This document shows positions 1-6,337 of a stretch of DNA of 13,096 bases, piece after piece. Source of the DNA: Gemmatimonadota bacterium (GTDB lineage: Bacteria; Gemmatimonadota; Gemmatimonadetes; Gemmatimonadales; GWC2-71-9); the NCBI GenBank assembly GCA_003220905.1, contig QHTS01000022.1, positions 1-13,096 of the forward strand, read 5' to 3'. The notes beneath the pieces were generated by a model. It saw nothing but the letters and a program-made list of their open reading frames with translations, was not told the DNA's origin and did no database searches. Positions within the stretch are counted from its first letter, which is position 1. Every line of letters begins with the position of its first letter. The position numbers and the translations under genes were made by a program.

Positions 1-245
1 TCGGCCGCGACGGCCTCCTTGAAGTGCGCGTTCGCGTCGATGAACCGGGCCAGGTCAGCCTCTCGCACACCTGCGAAGAAGTGGGTCCTCGCCGCGGCAG
101 AGGACGTGGTGATCGGGTGCTGGATCACCGCACTGGTGATGGGATCGAGCGCGGACCGCGAGTCTTGCGCCGCGGCGCCGGCGTAGGAGCTGCAAAGCGC
201 CAGCACCAGCGCCGCACGCACGGACGCGTGACGGACAGACGTCAT
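1..245 (-). CDS. Secreted TPR-like protein, N-terminal fragment
   Basis: The minus-strand frame from the ATG at 245 stays open to the window edge, giving 81 codons of a longer gene. The first ~25 residues form a signal peptide: MTSVRHASVR, then a hydrophobic run, then AGAAAQ, which suggests cleavage near the AAA. After a short linker, residues ~54-80 (FFAG...ADLARFIDANAHFKEAV) resemble the start of a tetratricopeptide helix pair, as in exported TPR lipoproteins or scaffold proteins. A clear Shine-Dalgarno GGAGG (255-251 on the minus strand) lies 5 nt before the ATG and fixes the start. The product is probably periplasmic and its role cannot be told from this fragment. I see the signal peptide and start directly. 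The TPR call is a resemblance only. Confidence 0.72.
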   Translation of the reverse strand, partial: MTSVRHASVRAALVLALCSSYAGAAAQDSRSALDPITSAVIQHPITTSSAAARTHFFAGVREADLARFIDANAHFKEAVAA

Positions 246-250
246 CGTCG

Positions 251-270
251 CCTCCGATGTGGGGAGTGTA
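251..270 (-). promoter_or_regulatory. -10-like box and ribosome binding site of the TPR-like gene
   Basis: On the minus strand TACACT (270-265) matches four of six bases of a -10 box and lies about 20 nt before the ATG. GGAGG (255-251) is a strong ribosome binding site. No convincing -35 hexamer sits 16-18 nt upstream of TACACT, so the promoter call is weak while the binding site is solid. Confidence 0.4.
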
Positions 271-301
271 GGTGAACGCTGGCGGCGGGCGACCGGGGGT
301 C

Positions 302-311
302 GGAACGTTCC
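302..311. repeat. Perfect 10-bp palindrome GGAACGTTCC
   Basis: GGAACGTTCC reads the same on both strands and lies about 30 bp upstream of the -10-like box of the minus-strand secreted protein gene, where an operator or activator site could sit. It is short enough to be chance. No second copy with the same half-site order was found in the window. Confidence 0.25.
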
Positions 312-366
312 CTGAGGAGGCCGAACATGCCGGGCCACCGGGGAGGCCACAAGAGGATCCGCCGAA

Positions 367-385
367 CCTTGACAGCTCCTTGACA
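367..385 (-). promoter_or_regulatory. 11-bp-period direct repeat, Pho-box-like
   Basis: CCTTGACA occurs twice (367-374 and 378-385) with a 3-bp spacer. Read on the minus strand this is TGTCAAGG-AGC-TGTCAAGG, that is, TGTCA repeated with an 11-bp period. That is the spacing and core of PhoB-type sites, which are known to be 11-bp direct repeats containing TGTCA. It lies just past the stop of the acyl-CoA synthetase and about 120 bp upstream of the start of the minus-strand secreted protein gene. Regulation by an OmpR/PhoB-type regulator is inference. The distance to the -10-like box is longer than in a classic Pho promoter. Confidence 0.3.
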
Positions 386-386
386 C

Positions 387-1886
387 TCAGGGGCTGAAGA
401 GCTTCGCGACCTCGGGCTTCGTGACCTTTCCCATGGCGTTCCGCGGCAGGGTGGGCACCGAGCGGAGCGCGCGCGGAATCTTGTAGGGCGCGAGCCGCTC
501 CTTGGCCCAGGCCTGCAGCGCGGCGAGGGTCAGTTCCGCCTCACCGCGCCGCTCGACCGCCGCGCAGATCCGCTCGCCCCACTCGGGATCCTCCACGCCC
601 ACCACGGCGCAGTCCGCGATCGCCGGATGCGTCCGCAGTACCTCCTCCACCTCGAGCGCCGACACCTTGTAACCGCCGGTCTTGATGATATCCACACTCG
701 AGCGGCCTAGGATCCGGTACGCGCCATCTTCGATGACGGCGACGTCGCCGGTGCGGAACCAGCCGTCTCGGAACGCCGCGGCCGTCGCCTCCGGCTGCCG
801 CCAGTATTCGAGAAATACCGCCGCCCCACGCACCTCGATCTCGCCAGTCTTGCCTGGAGGCACGGGTCGGCCTACGTCGTCTACCAGCCGCGTCTCCACG
901 CCAGGCAGCGGCGTGCCCACAGATCCCGGCCGCCGCGTCCCATGCAGCGGGTTGGAGAGCGCCATGCTGATCTCGGTCATGCCGTAGCGCTCCAGCAGGA
1001 CGTGGCCGCTGATCTCGCGCCACCGCTCGAGCCGCTGCACCGGCAGCGCGGCGGAGCCGGAGACCATGAGCCGCATCCGGGGCAGGGCACAGCCCGCCGA
1101 CCAGGGGCGGCGGCGCTCGGGCGCGGCGGCCTCCCAGGCCGTGATCAGCTTCCCGTAGATGGTCGGCACCGCCATGAAGAGGGTGAGATCGCCGGCGGCG
1201 ATCCGGACCCACACCCGTTCCGCGTCGAACTTCGCTGGCATTTCGCAGCGCGCGCCGGCCCACAGCGCGCACGTGAGGACGTTGACGATGCCGTGCACAT
1301 GGTGCAGCGGGAGCACGAGCAGGATCCAGTCGTCCGCCCGCCATTCCCAGGCGGTGACGAGGCTCGTCACCTGCGCGGCGATGTTCGCATGCGTCGTCAC
1401 CACGCCCTTGGGCTTGCCCGTCGTCCCGCTGGTGTAGACGATCATGGCCCTCCTGCCCGCCGCCACGTGAGGGAGCAGGGAGCGGGGAGCGGTACCAACC
1501 GCTTCATCTGTGGTGGGGGTTCGTGCGCCCGGCGGTAGCTCCACCGCTTGCATGACGGCGCCGTAATCCGGATGTACCACGACCGTCCCGGCGTCGGCGT
1601 CGCGGATCACGTACTCGAGCTCTGCGGGAGGGTGGGAGACCGCGAGTGGAACGGCGATGCCGCCGGCCCGCCAGATCCCCCACTGGACCGCAACGTGATG
1701 AAAGCCCGGAGGGACGAGAAAGGCGACCCGGGCCTCCGCGAGGTCGTCGCGCCCGGCGAGCAGGCACTCGGCGACGCGCGCCGAGGCGTCGAGCAGATCG
1801 CGATAACTGAAGGTGCCTTCTCCGGCGATGATCGCCGGCCGGTCACCGTGCCCCCGCGCGCGGGCGACGAGGGGCAGCTCTGTCAG
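387..1886 (-). CDS. Acyl-CoA synthetase, malonyl-CoA synthetase (ACSF3/MatB) type
   Basis: This 499-residue member of the AMP-forming acyl/aryl-CoA ligase family activates a carboxylic acid to acyl-AMP and transfers it to CoA. The family motifs are intact: P-loop TSGTTGKPKG (152-161), YGMTE (301-305), WFRTGD (376-381), hinge region GRSSVDIIKTGGYKVS (394-409), and the catalytic Lys in NAMGKV (487). The stretch after YGMTE (SNPLHG, then RRPGSVGTPLPGV) resembles malonyl-/methylmalonyl-CoA synthetases, so a dicarboxylate substrate is likely. The first ordinary start codon, GTG at 1610, would remove 92 residues that clearly belong to the family (RPAIIAGEGTFSYRDLL..., then FLVPPG and WGIWRAGGIAVPL). 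The frame is open upstream, and the best start is CTG at 1886, overlapping the stop of the sensor-kinase gene as CTGA. The family is certain. The start and substrate are inferred. Confidence 0.88.
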   Translation of the reverse strand: MTELPLVARARGHGDRPAIIAGEGTFSYRDLLDASARVAECLLAGRDDLAEARVAFLVPPGFHHVAVQWGIWRAGGIAVPLAVSHPPAELEYVIRDADAGTVVVHPDYGAVMQAVELPPGARTPTTDEAVGTAPRSLLPHVAAGRRAMIVYTSGTTGKPKGVVTTHANIAAQVTSLVTAWEWRADDWILLVLPLHHVHGIVNVLTCALWAGARCEMPAKFDAERVWVRIAAGDLTLFMAVPTIYGKLITAWEAAAPERRRPWSAGCALPRMRLMVSGSAALPVQRLERWREISGHVLLERYGMTEISMALSNPLHGTRRPGSVGTPLPGVETRLVDDVGRPVPPGKTGEIEVRGAAVFLEYWRQPEATAAAFRDGWFRTGDVAVIEDGAYRILGRSSVDIIKTGGYKVSALEVEEVLRTHPAIADCAVVGVEDPEWGERICAAVERRGEAELTLAALQAWAKERLAPYKIPRALRSVPTLPRNAMGKVTKPEVAKLFSP

Positions 1887-3808
1887 AGGCGGGCCTCGAT
1901 CACGTCGCGGACCTTGCGTGCCAACGCTCCGAGCGAAAACGGTTTTTGCAAGAAGGCGACGCCTTCCTCCAGGACGCCGTGATGGAGGATCGCGTCGTCG
2001 GTATAGCCGGACAGATACAGCGTCTTCATCGTTGGACGCCCGTGCGTCAGGCGCTGCGACAGCTCCCGGCCGTTCATGTCCGGCATCACCACGTCCGTCA
2101 CGAGCAGGTCGATCTGCCCGGGGTGGCGGCCGGCGAGCGCGAGGGCCTCGCTCCCGTCCCGTGCGACCATCACCCGGTAGCCGCGGGCTTGCAGCGCCTT
2201 CTCGATGATCTGGCGCACCGCGTCCTCGTCTTCGGCGACGAGCACCGTCTCGGCGCCGTCGAGCAAGACCGCCGCTTCCTCCGCCGCAGCCTGCGCCTCC
2301 CCGGCGTCCACGCGCGGCAGATAGATCTTGAAGCTCGTGCCTTGCCCCACCTCGCTGTACAGCCAGATGAATCCGCCGCTCTGCTTCACCGCACCGTACA
2401 CCGTCGCGAGCCCGAGCCCGGTCCCCTTGCCGACGGGCTTGGTCGTGAAGAACGGCTCGAAGATCCGGGCCTTCGTTGGCGCATCCATCCCGGTCCCGGT
2501 GTCGGTGACGGCCAGCATGACGTAGCGCCCCGCGGGAATCGTGACCCGATCGGTGGGGTAGTCGGCGTCGAGATCGACGTTCCTCGTCTCGAGCGTGAGG
2601 CGTCCCCCGTTCGGCATCGCGTCGCGCGCGTTCACCGCGAGATTCACGATGACCTGCTCGAGCTGACCCGGGTCGGCCTTCACCCCGCCGCAGTCGGGCG
2701 CCACCGCGACCCGGATCGCCACGTCCTCGCCCAAGAGGCGGCGCAGCAGTTTTTCGAGCTCGAGGACGAGGTCGTTCAGCCGCAACACCTGTGGAGATAC
2801 CACCTGCTGGCGGCTGAACGTGAGCAGCTGCCGCGTCAGCACGGCCGCCCGCTCCGAGGCGCTCCGGATGTCGAGGAGCCCTTCGCGATCCGGATCGTCC
2901 GTCGGCAGGTCCTCGAGCATCAGGTCGGTCGTGCCGAGGATCGCGGTCAAGAGATTGTTGAAGTCATGCGCCACGCCAGCGGCGAGACGACCCACGGCTT
3001 CCATCTTCTGCGCCTGGCGGAACTGCTCCTCGAGGCGCTTCCGCTCCGTGACGTCGTTGATCACGACCTGCTCCGCCCGCCGGCCAGCGAAGGTGATGCC
3101 GTGACCGCTGGTCTCCACCTCGATGAGCGTCCCGTCCTTCTTGCGGTGCCGCCAGATGCCGGCCGCGTGGTAGTCGGCGGGCATGGTCGCGAGGTGTCGA
3201 TGGAGGGCCGGGATATCCTCGGCCGGCCGCAGATCCTCAATCCGCAGGGCGAGGAATTCCTCGCGCGAGTAACCATAGTGCGTGATCGCGGCGCCGTTCA
3301 CCGCCAGCACGCGGTGCGTCTCCAGATCGAAGACCCACATGGGATACGGCGTGCTCTCGAACAGGGAGCGGTACTGGGCCTCCGACTCCCGCAGCGCGGC
3401 GACGGCCTGCTCGCGCTCCACACGCAGGCGCTGCTCGAGCAGCGCCCGGCGGATCGCCTCGGGCAGTCGCGTGAGATGGTCCTTCAGGATGTAATCCGCG
3501 GCGCCCGCCTTCATGAACGCGACCGCTTTTTCCTCGTTGAGCGAGCCCGTGACCAGAATGACGGGAAGGGCGGGGAATCGCTCCTTGACGAGCTGGAGCG
3601 CCGCGGCCCCGTCGAACCCGGGGAGGCCGTGATCGGACAGGATGATGTCCGGCCCGAAGTCCCGCAGCGCTTCCTCGAAGCGGGCGCGCGTGTCGACCCG
3701 CTCGCTGACGAACGCCAATCCCGACTTGGTCAGGTGGCGTTCCACCAGCGCGGCGTCTGCCGGCACGTCCTCGAGCAGCAGGATGCGTAAGGTCATGGGC
3801 GCCCGCAT
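1883..3808 (-). CDS. Hybrid sensor histidine kinase (REC-PAS-HisKA-HATPase-REC)
   Basis: This cytoplasmic phosphorelay protein has 641 residues and no membrane segment. Domains in order: receiver 1 (~8-125; acidic pair E13/D14, phosphoacceptor D59, K109); a short coiled linker and PAS sensor (~140-255); HisKA with H281 in GVAHDFNNLL; HATPase_c with N-box around N393, DTGTGM (436-441), EPFFTTK (451-457) and GTGLGLATVYG (462-472); receiver 2 (~520-640; D572, K622). The HDFNN box is typical of soluble hybrid kinases with a C-terminal receiver. The order suggests that another kinase modulates it through REC1 and that D572 is an internal phosphate acceptor. There is no DNA-binding output. The first ATG (3808) and the fifth codon ATG (3796) both lack a clear ribosome binding site, and 3796 fits the family start (MTLRILLLED) better. 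The downstream acyl-CoA synthetase overlaps it by 4 nt, so the two are probably co-translated. Confidence 0.93.
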   Translation of the reverse strand: MRAPMTLRILLLEDVPADAALVERHLTKSGLAFVSERVDTRARFEEALRDFGPDIILSDHGLPGFDGAAALQLVKERFPALPVILVTGSLNEEKAVAFMKAGAADYILKDHLTRLPEAIRRALLEQRLRVEREQAVAALRESEAQYRSLFESTPYPMWVFDLETHRVLAVNGAAITHYGYSREEFLALRIEDLRPAEDIPALHRHLATMPADYHAAGIWRHRKKDGTLIEVETSGHGITFAGRRAEQVVINDVTERKRLEEQFRQAQKMEAVGRLAAGVAHDFNNLLTAILGTTDLMLEDLPTDDPDREGLLDIRSASERAAVLTRQLLTFSRQQVVSPQVLRLNDLVLELEKLLRRLLGEDVAIRVAVAPDCGGVKADPGQLEQVIVNLAVNARDAMPNGGRLTLETRNVDLDADYPTDRVTIPAGRYVMLAVTDTGTGMDAPTKARIFEPFFTTKPVGKGTGLGLATVYGAVKQSGGFIWLYSEVGQGTSFKIYLPRVDAGEAQAAAEEAAVLLDGAETVLVAEDEDAVRQIIEKALQARGYRVMVARDGSEALALAGRHPGQIDLLVTDVVMPDMNGRELSQRLTHGRPTMKTLYLSGYTDDAILHHGVLEEGVAFLQKPFSLGALARKVRDVIEARL

Positions 3809-3840
3809 CGAGCAGTATGCGGCCCCACAGGATTCACTAC

Positions 3841-3871
3841 GGTGTCCTCAGTCACAATAGACAGTGACACC
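3841..3871. repeat. Imperfect inverted repeat upstream of sensor-kinase gene
   Basis: GGTGTC (3841-3846) pairs with GACACC (3866-3871), and inside it GTCAC (3851-3855) pairs with GTGAC (3864-3868). The element lies 33 bp upstream of the sensor-kinase start, where promoter-proximal regulatory sites are usual. No function can be assigned from one copy. Confidence 0.25.
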
Positions 3872-3951
3872 GGGAGCGTGGGCTGCGCCGCAACCGATTG
3901 CAGTGCAGGGAGTTCTGCTCCGACGGCCCAGCCAGCGGCGCTCGCCCGCCC

Positions 3952-3968
3952 GCGACGGCAACCGTCGC
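3952..3968. repeat. Short GC-rich hairpin
   Basis: GCGACGG-CAA-CCGTCGC has a perfect 7-bp stem and a 3-nt loop. It lies between the divergent promoters. No T-tract follows on either strand, so it is not a standard intrinsic terminator. It could insulate the two units or be incidental in GC-rich DNA. Confidence 0.3.
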
Positions 3969-4010
3969 TCTAGGCGGTCGGACGGAGCCGAGCGGGAACT
4001 CGCGCCCGCG

Positions 4011-4030
4011 TTAGTTCATTAGTGAACTAA
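4011..4030. promoter_or_regulatory. Operator-like palindrome, site A (best copy)
   Basis: TTAGTTCATTAGTGAACTAA has perfect 8-bp arms (TTAGTTCA/TGAACTAA) around a 4-bp centre. It ends 19 bp before the GTG start of the DUF1207 gene. It is AT-rich against very GC-rich surroundings. Related copies with the same half-site spacing occur at 6772-6791, 6834-6853 and 7428-7447, each upstream of a gene. The size and symmetry fit a TetR- or MarR-family dimer. The identity of the regulator is inferred and it is not encoded in the window. Confidence 0.7.
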
Positions 4031-4049
4031 CACACACGGGGGAAGCGGG

Positions 4050-4895
4050 GTGCGGGCAAGTCTCGTCGTACATCAGCTCGGGGCGGCCATGGTGATCGCG
4101 CAGGCGGCGGCTGCCGTGCAGGCTCCCCTGCCCGACGGGCGACCCGCGACCGTCGTGTTCCAGCCGCTGCTCGCCGACCCGAAGGAACCGCGGTTTTTCG
4201 CCACCTACCTGTGGGCGCGCTCGCCGCGGCTCGCGTCGCGGCTCGGAAGCGTCGGGTTCGGCCAAACGATCGGGCTCTTGCGCGGGCGAGACTGGCAGCT
4301 CGCGATCGCTGCCGGCGTGTTTTCCGAGTTCAACATGCAATCCTCGACGACCGACCTGCTGAACACCGACTACCTCGTCGGGCTGCCGCTCACATACCGC
4401 CACGGCTCCCTGACCACGCGGCTGCGCCTGTTTCACCAGAGCTCGCACCTCGGCGACGAATACATGGTCCACGCCAACGCCCGGCGGATCGACTTGACGT
4501 TCCAAGCCCTGGAGCTGCTCGTCGCGAGCGAGACGTCCCGATGGCGGATGTATGGTGGCGGAGACTATGTCTTCGCGCACTCCCCGACCGATCTGAAGCC
4601 TGGCGTGCTGCACGGCGGCGTGGAATTCCGTCAGCCCCGCTCGTGGCTGCGCCTCGGTCGGGTGACCACCGGCCGCCTCGTGGCGGGGCTGGACGTCAAG
4701 TCGACCCAAGACCGCGGGTGGCAGCTGGGGTGGAGCATGGTGACCGGTCTCGAGCTGGGCGATCCGTCGGCCGCCCCGGAATCCGGCTGGCGCTGGAGCG
4801 TCTTGATCACGGCCTACACCGGGCCGGCGCCGTACGGTGAATTCTACCGCGACCATGTTTCGTCCGTCGGCGTGGGGGTCGGGTTCACCCTGTGA
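4050..4895 (+). CDS. DUF1207-family outer-membrane beta-barrel protein
   Basis: This 281-residue protein starts at GTG 4050, six bases after a purine-rich GGGGGA. That start gives a signal peptide of ~25 residues ending AAAVQA, whereas the internal ATG at 4089 would cut into it. Motifs typical of DUF1207 are PLLADPKEPRF (39-49), NTDYLVGLPLTYR (105-117), HQSSHLGDE (129-137) and, later, YGGGDYVF and DLKPGVLHGGVEFR. Alternating hydrophobic strands and the C-terminal GVGVGFTL end suggest a barrel folded into the outer membrane. The family has no established function that I know of. An operator-like palindrome sits directly upstream, and the efflux operon carries a related site, so a role in envelope permeability is plausible but unproven. 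The opposite strand is also open here but shows no family features. Confidence 0.8.
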   Translation: MRASLVVHQLGAAMVIAQAAAAVQAPLPDGRPATVVFQPLLADPKEPRFFATYLWARSPRLASRLGSVGFGQTIGLLRGRDWQLAIAAGVFSEFNMQSSTTDLLNTDYLVGLPLTYRHGSLTTRLRLFHQSSHLGDEYMVHANARRIDLTFQALELLVASETSRWRMYGGGDYVFAHSPTDLKPGVLHGGVEFRQPRSWLRLGRVTTGRLVAGLDVKSTQDRGWQLGWSMVTGLELGDPSAAPESGWRWSVLITAYTGPAPYGEFYRDHVSSVGVGVGFTL

Positions 4896-4901
4896 CCCGA
4901 G

Positions 4902-4928
4902 CCCCACCGGTTTCACCGGTTGGTGGGG
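4902..4928. terminator. Possible bidirectional terminator between convergent genes
   Basis: Between the DUF1207 stop and the kinase stop, ACCGGT-TTC-ACCGGT forms a 6-bp stem with a 3-nt loop. An outer CCCC and GGGG can extend it across a small bulge (CCCCACC 4902-4908, GGTGGGG 4922-4928). It overlaps the kinase stop codon. There is no T-run, so termination efficiency is doubtful, but the convergent position fits. Confidence 0.4.
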
Positions 4929-6292
4929 GGAAACAGCGTATCGAACAGCGCGGTGATGCGGTGGCGTAGCGCCTCTGCTGCCTGGGTCGGCGCGCGCCGC
5001 GGCGCGCCGATTGGCTCCACACCACGCCGCACCGTGCCCTGCGCCGCGTCGATGATCTGGACATGGAAGCGGACCGAGTCCCCATCCCGGTAGTACGATC
5101 CCGAGATCACGGTCCCCGCGCCGGTCTGTGCGGCGAGGGCTCGAATGTCCGCGGCGTCGACATGGCCGGGGGCGGCGCCCGGCACGACCTCCAGCCCGCC
5201 GCGGCGGGCCAGTGCCTGCGTCAGCTCATCGGCGGCGATGTGGCCCAGTGGGGCGAGGGTCGGATCCCCCGAGAGGTCTTCGAACCCCGCGACAACGACG
5301 CGCCTCGGGTCGAGCGCCGGAGCGCGCTTTCCCAGCAGCACGACGCCGGCCATGCCGAGGGCTACGACCGTGGCGCCGCCGAGCAGCGCCGCCTGCCAGC
5401 GCACCCGCGGCAGCCGCAAACGCGGGACCAGCCGGCGACCCACCGCTTCCCGGAGGCGGGCTGCGAACTCGTTTACGGACGCGAAACGGTCGTCGGGCTC
5501 TGCCGCCAGCGCGCGGGCGACGGTCTCCTTGACGACCCGCTGGCTGCGGTGGCTTACGCGTTGTGCACGCAGCACCGTGTCGAGGGCCGTGCCGCCGCGC
5601 GGCGTTCCGCCGGCGAGTCCCAGGAATGGCGGCTCGCCCACCAGCATCTCATACAGCACGCCCCCCAGGCTGTACACATCGGTGCGCGCATCGATAGCGC
5701 GGCTCCCCATCAGCTGCTCGGGGCTCATATAAGCCAGCGACCCTACGGGGTGGCCCCCGGTGAGCGTGTGGCCGCCGGCGGCGCTGATCGCGCGCGCGAT
5801 ACCGAAGTCGGCCACCCAGGCGTGATCTCCGGACAAGAGGATGTTTTCGGGCTTGATGTCGCGATGGATGATGCCGTGCGCGTGTGCGTAGGACAGCGCA
5901 TCGCCGACCTCGAGGGCGATGCGCAACGCCTCCTCGAGTGGCAGGCGCTGCTCCCGCTCCAGGCGGGCCCGCAAGGACTCGCCCTCGATGTACGGCATCA
6001 CGTAGTAGCACAGCCCGTCGGGCCCATCCGGCACGAAGAGGCATTCGTCCGCGGCGAGAATCGGCACGATGTGCGGGTGGCTGAGCCGGGACGTGAGCTC
6101 GACTTCCCGGATGAAGCGCTCGCGAAACTCGGAGCCCGCGACCTCGGGGTTCATCACCTTCACCGCCACCTTGCGTGGCGGATGGCGTTCGGCGGCGAGG
6201 AACACGCGCGCCATGCCCCCGGCCCCGATCTCCCGTTCGACGGTGTAATGGGGCGCAAGGCCCTCGCGCAGGGCTCCTAGGACGTCGAGCAT
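4913..6292 (-). CDS. Membrane Ser/Thr protein kinase with TolB/FlgO-like C-terminal domain
   Basis: This PknB-type (Hanks) kinase has 459 residues. From ATG 6292 the kinase domain spans ~15-280: glycine loop GAGGMARVF, ATP lysine in VAVKVM (K45), HRDIKPEN (D145), DFGIA (D162), and activation/P+1 region GSLAYMSPEQ. All catalytic residues are present. A single transmembrane segment follows (~301-321, LLGGATVVALGMAGVVLLG). The remaining ~130 residues start VVVAGFEDLSGDPTLAPLG and resemble the TolB-N/FlgO-like domain attached to kinases and cyclases in soil bacteria, here probably extracytoplasmic. There are no PASTA or FHA domains. It could phosphorylate cytoplasmic regulators in response to envelope state, but no substrate is evident. 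A TTG at 6301 is an alternative start. Neither start has a ribosome binding site. The rhodanese gene lies 45 bp upstream on the same strand. Confidence 0.93.
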   Translation of the reverse strand: MLDVLGALREGLAPHYTVEREIGAGGMARVFLAAERHPPRKVAVKVMNPEVAGSEFRERFIREVELTSRLSHPHIVPILAADECLFVPDGPDGLCYYVMPYIEGESLRARLEREQRLPLEEALRIALEVGDALSYAHAHGIIHRDIKPENILLSGDHAWVADFGIARAISAAGGHTLTGGHPVGSLAYMSPEQLMGSRAIDARTDVYSLGGVLYEMLVGEPPFLGLAGGTPRGGTALDTVLRAQRVSHRSQRVVKETVARALAAEPDDRFASVNEFAARLREAVGRRLVPRLRLPRVRWQAALLGGATVVALGMAGVVLLGKRAPALDPRRVVVAGFEDLSGDPTLAPLGHIAADELTQALARRGGLEVVPGAAPGHVDAADIRALAAQTGAGTVISGSYYRDGDSVRFHVQIIDAAQGTVRRGVEPIGAPRRAPTQAAEALRHRITALFDTLFPPTNR

Positions 6293-6301
6293 GGAGGGCA
6301 A

Positions 6302-6307
6302 AGTATC
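6302..6307 (-). promoter_or_regulatory. Possible -10 box for a leaderless kinase mRNA
   Basis: On the minus strand GATACT (6307-6302) matches a -10 box at five of six bases and ends 9 nt before the kinase ATG. Transcription would then start within a few nucleotides of the ATG, which would explain the lack of a Shine-Dalgarno. No good -35 is visible, so this is tentative. Confidence 0.3.
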
Positions 6308-6337
6308 GCGGCGACGGTCATACCGCGACGGCGCGAC

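Larger units (their letters stand above)
3809..4049. other. Divergent intergenic region
   Basis: These 241 bp separate the minus-strand sensor-kinase unit from the plus-strand DUF1207 gene. I see no coding frame with family features in it. It holds an imperfect inverted repeat (3841-3871), a GC-rich hairpin (3952-3968) and, next to the DUF1207 start, the operator-like palindrome at 4011-4030. Promoters for both divergent units must lie here, but no clean -35/-10 pair stands out. Confidence 0.6.

Noticed and set aside
369..403. Tandem TTGACA hexamers as plus-strand promoters
   Set aside because: No -10 box lies 16-18 bp downstream, and they would fire into the 3' end of an opposing gene. The direct-repeat reading on the minus strand is more informative.
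387..1610. Acyl-CoA synthetase starting at GTG 1610
   Set aside because: This start would discard about 92 residues of clearly conserved N-terminal family sequence encoded in the same frame up to the CTG at 1886.
1946..3790. 614-codon plus-strand frame opposite the sensor kinase
   Set aside because: Low-complexity His/Arg/Val composition with no domain. The minus-strand kinase has every catalytic motif.
4011..4916. 301-codon minus-strand frame opposite the DUF1207 gene
   Set aside because: No recognisable motifs or signal peptide. The plus strand has a signal peptide and family motifs.
5063..6280. 405-codon plus-strand frame opposite the Ser/Thr kinase
   Set aside because: Antisense shadow. 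The kinase motifs are all on the minus strand.
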